From Neoceratodus forsteri (taxonomy: Eukaryota; Chordata; Ceratodontiformes; Ceratodontidae), in assembly GCA_016271365.2 (NCBI GenBank), contig CM057449.1, forward strand, positions 1,565,768,501 to 1,565,832,500: a stretch of 64,000 bases of DNA, given 5' to 3'. A program made the position numbers and the translations under genes. The notes beneath the pieces were generated by a model. It ran no database searches. It had not been told where the DNA came from and worked only from the letters and a program-made list of their open reading frames with translations. Positions 1 through 11,157 of this stretch are shown piece by piece. Within the stretch, counting starts at the first letter, position 1. Each line of letters starts with the position of its first letter.

Positions 1-700
1 CCAGTATTACACTGGGGATGGGGACAACAGTTGAGGGGGGTGTATGTTTGTATAGCCATGTGATGGCCAGTCATGTGGGAGGGGGTTGCACTCACCCTAC
101 AGGGCTGGGGCACACTGCTGCTGGGGCAATGGATGCCAATGCCATGGCAATGATGGGGCATACATGGGCAGGGGGTGCTTTGTCCTGTGTTGGGTGTGGG
201 GGTCACATCCATGTCATGGAGGCACTGCAGTCTGGCAGGGGGCATGCTTGAGTCAGAGGATCTGGGTGTGTGGGCGCACAGCAGAGGTGCGGCTCCCTGC
301 CGATGAGTCCCTGTGGATTGCCTGTATGGGCATCTGCCCATTTGGCTGCTCCAGCCCACCCTGTCAGCCTTGTGGGCTGGGGCAGCATGGATGGACATTC
401 CCTGGTCACACCACGACCGGCAGGTGTAGTCCACGGGGGCATACAGTGGGCTATGGTAGGGTCCCCCCTGCCAAGAAATGTGCCCTCTTCTGCACCCCTG
501 CGGCCAGCACTATGCACTGTAGTGCATGGTGCGTAGTGCTTGCATGCCCCCTACCCTCCTCTGGCATGTTGCTCTCTGTGCGGCTGGGGGATTGGGTACA
601 TACAGGTTGCATGCCCCTTTAGTGCATCCCATGTGGGGGGTGCAGTGGGTGTGGGGTGGCTATGTGCTATGGATATGCACATAGCCACTCTGCACATTTG
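1..700. other. G-rich low-complexity DNA, no gene recognised
   Basis: The stretch is rich in GGGG and TGGGG runs and in repeated ATGG/CATGG words. Open frames of up to about 180 codons occur on both strands, but they are rich in Cys, Gly, His and Met with no domain pattern, as expected from skewed base composition. From 700 to 1480 I see no gene, only unremarkable AT-rich sequence and microsatellites. Confidence 0.5.
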
Positions 701-1102
701 TGCGTAGGGCCCATTATGAATCTCTGAGAATATCCCTCTGAGTTAGCAGGTGTTCTGAATCCTGGGCACTCTTGTAAGTCTTGGGTCTAGATAAGTGTTT
801 CCTCAGATGTGGTCATACAGCCTGAGCCTGTGCAGCCACAGTGGTCTTCAGAGGGAACAGGCAGTAGGCAAGGGTGCAGGCAGGCATGCTCACTTCATGC
901 ACACATTTGTATGTTATTAAGCACTGGCCTCATGCCATGTGCTTTTCATTAACCTATGTTGCTCTAATTTATAATGTAGACTACCTAATTGCACTACACT
1001 AACCACTGAGCCACCAAACTGCACTTTCTAACTTTTTATAATTGTTGTGATACATACACTGCCTCACATGGCATGTTTCATATATCTAGTGTATATATAC
1101 AG

Positions 1103-1185
1103 TGTATATATATATATATATATATAATGATCACTGTATTACACTAACATATGGCATTACATCCAGCAGGCTTAGAACACAGTGC

Positions 1186-1222
<37 letters not shown>
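1103..1222. repeat. TA and CA microsatellites
   Basis: A TA run at 1103-1126 and a CA run of about 16 units at 1190-1222 are directly visible, separated by ordinary sequence. Confidence 0.95.
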
Positions 1223-1224
<2 letters not shown>

Positions 1225-1559
1225 ATAAATTTCTTTCTCTAACACATGGCATTATGCCTAGTATGACGTGAGCAGAGCATGACATGCAGGCACACAGATT
1301 TCTTTGTTTCTCTGTCCTTGAACCTAGGAGACATAACAACTCTTCGATTCTGTACTGAACTAAATGCTGAGTTTGCTATGCAAACCAGCTCAAACCCGCC
1401 TGCCATGGACAAATGGACCCAACCTTCTAGGAGGGATATAGCGAGACACCAAGAATTCACCCACCAATGAGAACCTATGTGAGATTATGTATTTGTGCCT
1501 TATTTGGTAGAATAACTTTTATCTGTGATAACAACATGTTTATGACTTATAAGAGCAGA

Positions 1560-2640
1560 CTGCAAACAGCACCAGTCTGAGTCCGAATACTGTAAGAGTG
1601 TGGATCCTGTGACTCCCTAGCAGGTAACACCTGTTTGTCTCTTGTGCTATCTGGTATAAAATTATTACCTGTGACACCCCTGGTTTTGTGTTGTGTTTCT
1701 GCCTATACATCTAAAATCTGGCAACAATTGGCAACCGCAGCAGGATGTGTTTTAGGATAGAACTAATTCCAAATGGTTCGTAGGTATCAGGTCAGGATAC
1801 TAGAGGATGTCGAGTGCCACAATCTCCCACTCAGTTCACAGTTTGGTACATGGTGCCACCGCTAGCAGAGCAGTACAGCTGTTTGACCGCAGAGAAAGAG
1901 GTGAGCCAGTAAGCCTTGATCTCCAGTTACTGCAGTTTGATAAGAAGGGAATCACATTCACAAAAAAGGCCATAGATTCTGAGATCACAATAGATGTCTT
2001 AAACTTCTATGCCTGGCACAGGAGGCTACAGGCCATTTGAATAATGTCCTGGTTGGTTTGGCTTTACAAGCTAAGGTATCTGCTTTAAAGAATGTAACAC
2101 AACAGGTTTTAAGGGTGGATGCCATATTGCCTGAAGTGAAAGAGACACTGAAATGTATGAATGCAGAATTGTCTCAGTGCTTGTGTAAATGCCAGTCTGA
2201 GTTTGACACTGAAGCAGTTTTTCAGGAACATGCTGTGCAAACAAAAGCTGGTATTGAGATTAATCATTCCAAATGTAATTGGCAGATTCAGAAGTTGCAG
2301 GAGCAAGGTGCACCTCTTAGGGGTTTGCAGTCTGTCCCATGGATCTTACAAAACATCACAGACAAGTTTGGTTGGATGGCATAGTCTGGGTCCTTGACAA
2401 TAGAACCTACCCTGTGGGCATCCTTCCCCAACGGAGTCCGCACAATCCAGGAGCTTGCAGATTAGGTGTCCCAGCAGAATTCGCTAGAATTCAAATGTTT
2501 GCTTGCTCAGAACCTTCTGCAGACTATCCATGAAAGGTTGAAGGACCGGACAGCACTGACTGCAGACAAGCCGATGCAGTTTTGGACCAGTGCGGAGAGA
2601 TGCCCTCTTCCAGCGGTGGTATTAATCATTGACAAAGGTT
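1560..2640 (+). other. Possible degraded LTR-retroelement leader and coding fragment
   Basis: A TATA-like TTATAAGAG at about 1549 is followed by sequence resembling an R-U5 leader. A TTGGCAACCGCAGCAGGATG stretch at about 1728 sits where a primer-binding site could be. After it come overlapping broken open frames: 1807-2040, then 2037-2384 in another frame. The second one reads as a heptad-like, leucine-rich segment with several cysteines. I cannot assign it to a known Gag or Env family and see no matching second LTR. It is very tentative. It may equally be an unknown repeat. Confidence 0.25.
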
Positions 2641-3352
2641 AGGTGTGTAGAAATGGAATTACAACATGCCACATAAATTCTTATCTTATTTTAACTTTCT
2701 CTATCTACTCATGGGCTGGCCAGCCATTGTTTGTCTCCTATATACTCTAAATCACTTCTAATTCCTGGTCTGACTAACCAAGAGAAAAGAAATTGTCTAC
2801 TTTCTGTGTATTTTTCTTTCCGCCACACAGACACTACACATATAGCTAAGTGTCATGTCATAGTCTTGTGTGCAACAGTTTGTGGGGAAAGCTTGCTGGC
2901 TTTAGTCAGTCTTCACTCTTTTTTGTATTATTTTATCATTTATAAAAGGAGGTACTGCTAAGAGAACAAATGCTATGAACAAAATTATATGTTGTCTGAA
3001 TTCTACTGTCCTACAGTGTGTCATATGAATTTCAACTGTTATTTTTTTTATTTTTCTCTCTGAGTGTAACAGTGAGGCTTTCTGAATGTTGAAGGTTAAA
3101 GAGCTGCATATTTTGAAATCATTATCTTAGTTAGCTACTAAAAAAAACAACAAGCAGGAGCAGAGAGAGAGAGAGAGAAATGTTTATAGTTATCCATGAA
3201 GGCGGTAGGATGAAGTCTGCTTTTACAGTTGTTGGACTTACACAGCCTGATGTGAAAAAAAAGGGTTTTCTTTTACATATTTTGCAATGTGGTTAACCCC
3301 TTCACACCTGAATTAAATGGAGGTTAATGCGATGTGATTCATAGATGTGAAG

Positions 3353-3354
<2 letters not shown>
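2641..3354. other. AT-rich DNA, no gene seen
   Basis: Only short A/T runs and a GA run near 3163-3178 stand out. No coding frame or repeat boundary is recognisable. Confidence 0.5.

Positions 3355-3390
<36 letters not shown>
3355..3390. repeat. AT microsatellite
   Basis: About 18 AT units directly abut the left arm of the foldback at 3393-3549. Confidence 0.95.
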
Positions 3391-3392
<2 letters not shown>

Positions 3393-3549
3393 ATATACAA
3401 TAGTGAGCTGTCAGATAAGTGATTTATCTACACAAGTGCTGTTTGACCTTGGTAACCTCAACGGTGGCGTAAGCCACGAGTGAGGTGTCCGAGGTCAAAC
3501 AGCACAAGTGTAGATAAATCATTTATCTGACAGCTCACCATTGTATATT
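3393..3549. repeat. Foldback element with about 67-bp arms
   Basis: The left arm (3393-3459) is nearly the exact reverse complement of the right arm (3483-3549). Both contain GTTTGACCT and the GAGCTGTCAGATAA word. The short centre holds its own small stem, GTGGC-GTAA-GCCAC. No open frame is present. It resembles a palindromic non-autonomous DNA element. Flanking AT repeats obscure any target duplication. Confidence 0.85.
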
Positions 3550-3687
3550 TCATTTATGCAATATGGATGCTTTCTATCAGTGCAGGAACATTTGGTTTTG
3601 ACAGTTTATCTTTATTTTAAATGATAATTTCTGGGAGTTTTGGTTAACTTTCCTAGAGGATGTCTGCCTAGCATAGTGGTTGCTATT

Positions 3688-3955
3688 AAATGAAACACCA
3701 CTCATTTTGTAGAAAACTTCTTGCTGAACAAATGTCATGCTCACAGTACTATGCTACCTTTTTCATTTTAAAGTTATTCACATTTGTTTGTCAAAAAAGG
3801 GAATTGAATTTTATGCTGTTTTTTGCTAATTATAAAAAAACTAAAAGGTATCTGTAAATGAAACACCACTCATTTTGTAGATAATTTTGTGCTGAACAAC
3901 TTTCGTGCTCACAGTATCATTCTATCTTTTTTCATTTTAAAGTTATTCCCATTTG
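3688..3955. repeat. Pair of about 100-bp direct repeats
   Basis: The segment 3688-3786 recurs at 3856-3955 with roughly 85 to 90 percent identity by eye. Both copies contain AAATGAAACACCACTCATTT and end in TTTCATTTTAAAGTTATTC. The 69-bp spacer is AT-rich. This is a local duplication without coding content. Confidence 0.8.
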
Positions 3956-4040
3956 AATATGGTTAGAACTGCTTCTAAGGCTGAACATTCTAAATAAATT
4001 CTAAAGAGATTTGTGACATTGTAACTGTGTGTATAAATGG

Positions 4041-4076
4041 TCACTGTATCTATAAATTTATTTATAGATACAGTGA
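4041..4076. repeat. Perfect 17-bp hairpin
   Basis: TCACTGTATCTATAAAT at 4041-4057 is followed by a 2-base spacer and its exact reverse complement at 4060-4076. A TA run (4125-4152) lies just downstream. Confidence 0.9.
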
Positions 4077-4120
4077 CTCAGATAAAAGCATTTATCACAC
4101 TGAATATATGTCCACCCTAT

Positions 4121-4154
<34 letters not shown>

Positions 4155-4155
<1 letters not shown>

Positions 4156-5199
4156 GCATTTTTGTGTTTTCTTCCTGTAACCTGTCCCCATACCGCGGAC
4201 ATGTGTGCGCACATGGAGGCAAATGCATGGCACGTCTCGAGGTGCCCTCCCATTACATGTCGCCCCTTCCGCCTATGCTGACCACCGGACCTTCATCTGT
4301 TGGCAACAGAACTACAGGGGGCAGCAACCACCCTGGAAAAGGAGAGATGCCTTCCAGCTGCTTGATCCTGCTCCCATCCTCCCCTCCCCGTGCTGGATCC
4401 CCAGTGACCCAAGTCCATTCCTGAAACCGGGTCACCAATGTGGCGTGAGGTAAGGCATCCAGCACCTTAGCCGTCTGCACCACCGGGCCTGCTAGATGTG
4501 AAGTATTTAAAGAAAAATGTAGTTTCTGGAAAATATATGGGGGGGGGAGCCCCCATATACACAAGTATCTTCAGATAATTGGGCAAGCAAAAATAATTAC
4601 GTTAGGAAGAATTGATGGCACGATTGTATTTGTATGTGAAATGAAGGTTTGAGTGAGAAAATGTGTGTGTGAGGACTGTTTGAAGTTTGAGAGGGCAGAA
4701 TAGAGAGAGAGCATATTTGATGGTGAGGACTTTGGAGTTATGGAATTGGGAACTGCATGATGACAATGCAAACATATGCCGGTGTCAAGGTTACACGAGT
4801 ATACTTGTATGTATTATGAAAGTAAAAACAAGTGTTTCTAAGAAATGTATGGTGTGGTATGAACTAATGTGATTCAGTCCCTACCCTGTGCCCCATAGGG
4901 GATCTGGGGTACTGAAATAACCTCTTAAGTGGCACAGGGTCCAGCTAACTGCCCTACCACCTTCACTGGTTTGAATCTATTAAATGGGGTGGACACAGAA
5001 ACAAGAAGGCTTTCCTTCGGTTGTTAATCTTTGCTCATTTGAATTTACTTGTGGCTTTTCATTTCATTGGCACATCTGTGCCATCTCAGTTACAAGGGTC
5101 CCAACTTGGTATACCCCTATTGTGTAAGCACCAGGTTTTCTGATGCCATTCTGCTTGTTAAGCATAAGAGGTCCAGAATTTTTGTTTTTCTTTACTACT
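4155..5199. other. No gene recognised
   Basis: A GC-richer patch (about 4180-4500) has short open frames on both strands without domain features. A small palindrome built on a G run and a C run lies at 4534-4559. The remainder is unremarkable. Confidence 0.4.
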
Positions 5200-5640
5200 A
5201 AGATTCATACTACTAAGATCTGATAGAAGCAAAAGGTAATTAAGCCCAATAGAGCTTCTTAATTTACATATAATATTTTAGTTGGTATGTTGATATCATA
5301 TAGTCATCCAGTCTGTTCTTAATAGTAGTCTTGTTGTTACTAATAATGACATTTAAAGGAAGCATATTCCTTGGTCTAACAACTCTTTGAGAGAAATAAT
5401 GTGCTCTTTTTTTTTGAGTTGCATTTATTTCTAATAAGTTGCAGTGGGTGACCCCTGGTGTTTTTGAGTATCTGTATGAATCCAGACCATGTTCTGTTAG
5501 AAGATTTTGGTCTTGGATAATATCACGTACGAATAGGATATCACCTCTAAGCCACCGTTCCTCAAGGGAATATATGTTAAATTTACATAGCCTTTCCTCA
5601 TAGGAAAGTGACTTATTAGTTACTATGGATTTTGTAATTC
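5200..5640 (-). mobile_element. CR1-like LINE, family B: C-terminal/3' piece
   Basis: On the minus strand the segment reads as the region downstream of a CR1-group reverse transcriptase: SYEERLCKFNIYSLEERW, then RGDILFV, ending with a VVRPRNMLPLNV block that matches the usual RVVxxWNxLP motif. It ends in a short TAGTAGTA-type 3' tail near 5200. It begins abruptly at the 5' edge of a plus-strand family A LINE. The missing upstream part lies at 27449-28980, so this is the distal half of one interrupted copy. One open frame (5710-5264) runs across the junction into family A, a chance fusion. Confidence 0.8.
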
Positions 5641-7385
5641 TTCTGAGGAAAAGATAGCCAACTCGGTTAAGAAGGGGGATAAAACCTTTTATAGGTATAT
5701 CAGGGAGCATAGAAAGACAAAGGGAGGGATAGTGAGGCTGAATAGAATGGACGGTGGGTGGGCAGAGAGGGGCAGTGAAGAAACAGGGTTACTGAATGAA
5801 TATTTCTGTTCAGTATTCACAAAAGAGGAGGCGGGGGAGGTGCCTACTCCAATTAACAGAAGCACTCTGAATAGGGGAGTCAATTCTGAAAGACCTCCTA
5901 AAACTGAAGGTGAACAAAGCAATGTGGCCAGATGGAATTCACCCCAGAATTCTAAAAGAATTAAGCAGAGAACTAGTGACACCACTGACTACCCTTTTTA
6001 ACAAATCATGAGAGGATGGTGTGCTTCCTGAGGACTGGAGGAAGGCAGATGTGATTCCCCTTCACAAAGTGGGACCAAGACAGAGGCAGGAAACTACAGA
6101 CCTGTCAGTTTGACCTCCATGGTAGGGAAAGTGATGGAATCACTTCTGAAGGAAAGAATTGTTGAGTACCTAGAGGCCAGTGGGGCACAGGACCCAAGGC
6201 AGCATGGGTTCACAGCGGGATGGTCATGTCAGATGAATCTAATTGATTTCTTTGATTGGGTGACCAAAGTAGCAGACCAGCAGGGAGGGGCTGTGGGCAT
6301 GACCTACCTAGATTTTAGCAAGGCATTTGACACAGTCCCACACAAAAGATTGATAGTCAAATCAACCAGCCTGGGAGTGGGTCCCAGGGTGGTAGCCTGG
6401 GTAAAACATTGGCTGGACAACAGGACACAGAAGATAATTGTAAATGGAGTCCACTCTGAAGAAAGAGGGGTTACTAGTGGGGTACCGCAGGGTTCAGTAC
6501 TGGGTCCAGTCCTTTTTAATGTCTTTATAAGTGATATTGCAGAGGGACTGGAAGGAAAGGTATGCCTCTTTGCAGATGACACAAAGATCTACAAGAGGGT
6601 TGATACACAAGGAGGCATATAAAGGATGCGAAGGGACTTGGCAAGGTTGGAGGAATGGTCAGAAGTATGGCAGCTTGGATTCAATGCAAAGAAGTGCAAA
6701 ATAGTGCACCTGGGAAATAAAAACCCAGGGGAAGATTACACAATTGGGGGGGGAGGTAGGAACAACAACAAAAATAGAAAGGGACCTGGGGGTAATCATA
6801 TCAGATGACCTTAAGGTTGGTGAGCAATGTGAGAGGGCGGTAGGTAGGGCTGGAGGGATACTGGGATGTATAGGGAGAGGCATCACCAGCAGAAAACAGG
6901 AAGTTGTTATCCCCCTGTACAGACAGTTGGTGAGACCCCATCTGGAGTACTGCATCCAATTCTGGAGACCCCATCTCTGCAAGGACATAGACAGGATGGA
7001 GGCAGCTAAAATGGTGCAGGGTCTGCAAGAGAAGCCATACGAGGAGAGACTAAAGAAGCTTAATATGTATACCCTTGAGGAAAAGAGGGAGAGGGGGGAC
7101 ATGATAGAAACTTTTAAGTACCTCAGTGGAATCAACAAAGTCCAAGAGGGTAGCGTCTTTCAGAAAAAGAGATGTGCAAGAACAAGGGGACACAATTTGA
7201 AAATAGAGGGGGGATGGCTCAGGGGCAATGCGAGGAAGTGTTTTTTCACAGAGAGGGTGGTGGTCGCATGGAACAGCCTTCCTGAGGAGGTTGTTGGGTC
7301 TAAAACTGTGGAAGAATTCAAGAATGCATGGGACAGACATAAGGCAATTTTTGTGGGGGGTAGGAAGAAATAGGCTGTTGGTTAA
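5641..7385 (+). mobile_element. CR1/L2-type LINE, family A copy 1 (5' truncated, split)
   Basis: This is a non-LTR retrotransposon copy lacking ORF1, the endonuclease and the start of the RT domain region. Broken frames give the RT core at about 6110-6622: [13 protein letters not shown] (motif A), [17 protein letters not shown] (motif B) and FADDTK (motif C, catalytic DD). They continue with the thumb and C-terminal region to RVVVAWNSLPEEVVGSKTVE near 7300. Several frame changes show it is dead. The copy stops at 7385 in the word GGCTGTTGGTTAA. The rest of its 3' end (AGGATCTGC...) resumes at 27353, so it was split by the 20-kb insertion. Confidence 0.9.
6110..6622 (+). pseudogene. LINE family A reverse transcriptase fragment
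   Basis: This is the longest open part of copy 1. It covers the RT palm. Residues about 70-80 carry the first catalytic aspartate in DFSKAFD, followed by [10 protein letters not shown] and FADD. CR1-group RTs copy their own RNA at a nicked target site. The frame is closed by TAA just after FADDTKIYKRVDTQ, and the coding sense continues in another frame from 6626. This indicates decay. Confidence 0.85.
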
Positions 7386-7399
7386 AGAGGGACTCCGGT
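7382..7399 (+). repeat. Left TTAA target duplication and TIR
   Basis: TTAA (7382-7385) is followed by the 14-bp left TIR AGAGGGACTCCGGT. The preceding bases belong to the interrupted LINE. Confidence 0.88.
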
Positions 7400-8326
7400 G
7401 GTTGCAATTGCATTTTCTGTACTCACCAGTTAAGAAATAGTGTCCCGTTGTAGCGAAATAAACATTTGCACCACCATTCTAAGTGAGTTTACATGTTTTA
7501 AATGTATTAGTTGTCCCCCGCTCGCCATGCGCATCGTCCTGCAGTCTGGATCGGAGCGCTGCACCGGAAGTGATGTACAGTCCTGATCTGCCTATCAGCT
7601 TCAGCCTGTCAATGTATTGAATCCGCAGGAAGCCCGAACACATGTGCATGGCTGTCAAAAGTGTGTGTTCCAAATTGATAAATGAATGGCAATCTTATTT
7701 TTGGTTTTTATTCTGGTTGGACTGATTACTAGTGATAGTGTTACAGTGATTTTAGCAGCTGCATTTTCTTGTTCGCAAGCTTCCTTGTGATTGTTTCCAT
7801 AGTTAGCGTGATTCAGTTCCTTATGCCTAGTGTGTCTTCATAGCTGAACTTGTGTTTGTGGCGCTGTGGTGATCAAAACATGCAAGTTCAATTTCTGTAA
7901 CTAAAGTGACATTTTCACAGTGTTTTTGCATACTGTGATATGTTGTGCTCATAAACAGCGACTGTAGTCTCTGTCTGTTGACTTTGTGCCCTGAGTAATA
8001 CTGCTTCAGTAACCTGTTATTCCTGTGTGTTTCCCTGTTCAGTTGTGTGGTGAGGTATAAAAGCATATTGTCATTTGAATTCTGAGATATATGGTGCAAC
8101 TAATTTTATTGCACTGCATGTGTACATTGGTGATTTTAAAGAGCAGGTGTGTTGGTATTTTATGCATTTCTGTAATGCAGTACTGCATATGACTGCCATT
8201 TGCATCTGCTGAGCACAGTTCACCATAAGGTGTCAACACAGTTGTCCACACAGTGTCCATACTGTCCTTTCTGTTTATTTTTGGTTGCCTTATACTGAGT
8301 ATATTGGTGTCAGTGACACTGCAGTG
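7400..8326 (+). promoter_or_regulatory. Left subterminal/leader region of the transposon
   Basis: No coding sequence is seen. The part at 7510-7580 is relatively CpG-rich (CCCGCTCGCCATGCGCATCG and nearby), unlike the CpG-poor surroundings. It lies upstream of the transposase start at 8327, so it probably contains the promoter. This is inference. No clear TATA box was identified. Confidence 0.4.
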
Positions 8327-8753
8327 ATGCCTTCTTGCTGTGTTGCTGGTAATTGTAGCAACACTCATAAGGATGGTTTCTCCTTATTTACTTTCCCCAA
8401 GGACCAACACATAGTTAGGTTGTGGAATAGATTTGTCAGCACAAACGATCTGACTGGAAGGGTCCATCTAAATACAGTGTTTTGTGCTCCTTCCATTTTG
8501 AGGACTCTTGCTATGACCCATCTATTCTGATGCAGCATAAAATGCATTTTGCTAAGTGTCTGCGGCTGCTACCAACTGCTGTTCCAACAATTCATGCACC
8601 TGATTCCAGTACTAAGCAGTCACTTAGCTTGTCTGCCATAAATTGCAGTGAAAGTGGTTATATTGCGAATGTTACAGCCTCTTCTGACTCTGTGGAGCCC
8701 TGGTCAATGACGAAAAAAGTGGGCAACATTTCACCAAGCATCAGGTTGCATCG
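8327..8753 (+). pseudogene. Transposase exon 1: THAP zinc finger
   Basis: The exon starts MPSCCVAGNCSNTHKDGFSL. C-x4-C, the FP of LFTFPKD, W in LWNRF, C-x2-H in CSFHFEDSCYDPS and a LLPTAVPTI box are the defining features of the C2CH THAP DNA-binding domain. THAP domains bind transposon ends in this kind of transposase. A frameshift near 8441-8450 separates the first cysteine pair from the C-x2-H half. The exon ends at CATCG followed by the donor GTAAAT. Confidence 0.88.
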
Positions 8754-9984
8754 GTAAATACATATCTGTCCTCATACACCTTTGCGGTACTTCTGTCATT
8801 ATTGGTATATTACATGTTGTTCATCTTGATCCTAGGTAATACCATATGATGTTTTGGAGCTGTAGATTGACAGAAGGGAACATACGGGTTGAAGCAATCG
8901 AAGGACAAGGTGGCTGGCTAAGATTAAAGATGAGTAGAGGTGGTGGGAGAGGTAAATAGCACAGAACGGATAACGTCAGGATGAACAAGGAAGGGGAGCA
9001 GGAAGTAAATGTTGAGAAATGTTGAAAGTGTGTTATTGTAAGAACAATGTGTTGCAGGAGGAACATGGAGTATACTTTTGGGGCATGCTGTACATAAAAA
9101 GCAAGCGTTAGACAATACATGGACAAAGCAAGAAATGGCTATCAAGCAATGTACAGTTAACGGTGGTGTGGGTGCCTAATATACCACAAATATTATGTGA
9201 TAGTATAACAAAATTAGTGGGTCAAGGAGGTCACACAGGAGGACAGGTAGGTTGCTTGTGCGAGAAGGAGGTTTCAAGTATGGATAGGGTGCCACAGAGA
9301 TCAGTGACTGATGGAAAACTGATCTGAAAGCGGGGCATCAGAGATTGGATGCCATGAATTGCACAGAAAGGCATTTTTGATTGAGGAGGATTACAAATAT
9401 CGCATGCACAGTAAGGGGGGGTACATAACGGCAGCAACAAGGCAGGACCCAAATGGATGAGTTGTAATACCTGATGACCTTCAGTTACTTAGTCAGTGTA
9501 GCAATGCGGCACACCATGGCAGCAGGTTGCTGTGGTGCATAAGCTGATGGATAATTACAAGGAGGGATATACTGATGCTATTGTTCAGTTCCATGGTGAA
9601 GCAATACAGTGAGTGTGTGGCACACTTACCAATGATACCTGTAGTAAATGACATACACAACATGGCAAGGAACAGATGGTCCACTACAGTGGTGCTTGGG
9701 CTAAGTGTGGTACATGTGCCGATATGTTTAACGATTTTAATCATTATCCTCTGTAGCCAACAAGGAAGACACAGTACATGAACCAAATATTCAAGTATCT
9801 AAAGGTAACCAATGAAGGATTGTAGACGTCATTTGCAGGTATGGTAGTTACTGAAAGTATGCAGCATGTACTCAATGCGTAAGGTGGTAGGCCTTGGGTA
9901 AACAATTATAGTGTATAGTGGAGTGTTGTTCTGTATAGAATTCCATCCCTTTCATTATGCTGTTGTACCATAGTTGAGGAACAT

Positions 9985-10022
9985 GGAATGCTGTTGTACC
10001 TAGTGTGGTACAACAGCATTCT
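9985..10022. repeat. 16-bp hairpin in intron 1
   Basis: GGAATGCTGTTGTACC and GGTACAACAGCATTCT are reverse complements apart from one position, around a 6-base loop. The rest of intron 1 (8754-10940) has no recognisable coding sequence. Confidence 0.85.
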
Positions 10023-10940
10023 AGAACTCTATAGATTGCATGATTCATTTTCATTTTGAAGCTACATAAGTCTCACAGTACTATACACTATAAAAATACC
10101 AGATGAGCAGCTGCATACACAACCACAGTGTTTTGCTATCTTGGAGTTCTGATTCCCATCGGCCTATTGAGCTTCTCTGTCGAGGTCACAGGGAATGTGA
10201 ACCCCTCTGTGTCAGAACACACTGGTTCTGAATAGTTTCCCATCCAGTATTCTCTACATAAGCATTACTTCAGTGAGAGGGTGGAGCAACAATGTAATGT
10301 ATTGCAGGAGGAGGTGTGGGCAAACATAGTGGAGCCTTTCGGAAGGCATTGTACAAGCAGAAGGGGCTGTCATGGGGAGGAATGTTTGAATGTTGCGTTG
10401 CCGTAAGAGTATAGGGAGGTAATGTACTTATTTCATGGAGCATGAAGGTCCTGCTTCAGCAGTCACACTTCCAAGTCCGCAAGGCACGTCACTATCATCA
10501 TAAAGTCAGTGTGACCATAACTTTGCTGTACCTGTTATTTCAAGATGATTGTGGAGATCATCACCATGATGCTGATGAATGAGGTCAGCACAGTACTGGA
10601 AGGAACACCTATCACTTTGAAAGACATTCATTCATCTACATAAATTGTCATCTTCCTGTGATGTACTGAAGGCATTCACATGCATGTTGTTTAACTATCA
10701 CACTTCCACGTAACACGTCCTTACAACACCAGACACGGACATGGCATGCACTCAGCAAATCCAGAGATCATCAGACATTATCAATGTAAGTATTCACTTT
10801 CATTGTTACACAACACATACCCCAATATATCAATTTGCTCTTCATTTACACCCCATTTTTATTTTCATTACATACTGTTCGAATTATGTTCTCCAAAAGC
10901 GGTAAATGTGACATAACTGTTACTGTATTTCTCAATGCAG

Positions 10941-11157
10941 ATCATTGAGCAGTACTCGGACAGTGTTGCGGTTGATGTAGATGAGACTCTTTCTGAACAG
11001 GATATGACAGTCACTCTGCCTTCGGCTGAAGACAGCACACAAGACAGCCTATGTGACCCAACTACTGAACACACATATGTGGCTGAACCCTTGGGACATC
11101 AACAAGTCAATCGTGGGACACAGAAGTCACTGCATCGTCCACCTCATAAAAGTGTAG
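10941..11157 (+). pseudogene. Transposase exon 2: acidic linker
   Basis: An acceptor CTCAATGCAG precedes an uninterrupted frame beginning IIEQYSDSVAVDVDETLSE, rich in Asp, Glu, Ser and Thr. It closes at GTGTAG with the donor GTGAGT. No fold is recognised. The assignment to the transposase gene rests on position, splice signals and composition. Direct continuity of phase with exon 1 is not shown. Confidence 0.6.

Noticed and set aside
86..622. A 178-codon open frame in G-rich DNA
   Set aside because: Composition is skewed to Cys, Gly, His and Trp, open frames exist on both strands at once, and there is no domain pattern.
985..1026. CTAACCACTGAGCCACC, resembling the complement of a tRNA A box
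   Set aside because: Too short, with no B box or SINE body found around it.
4155..4500. CpG-containing patch as a host exon or promoter
   Set aside because: Open frames on both strands are short, and no splice or promoter signal could be identified.
5264..5710. A 148-codon minus-strand open frame as one gene
   Set aside because: It runs across the junction of two LINEs in opposite orientation; only the part below 5640 is family B coding sequence.
10731..10783. A 53-nt exon between transposase exons 1 and 2 (CAACACCAG acceptor, GTAAGT donor)
   Set aside because: Its phase does not connect both neighbours cleanly, so it is only mentioned as possible.
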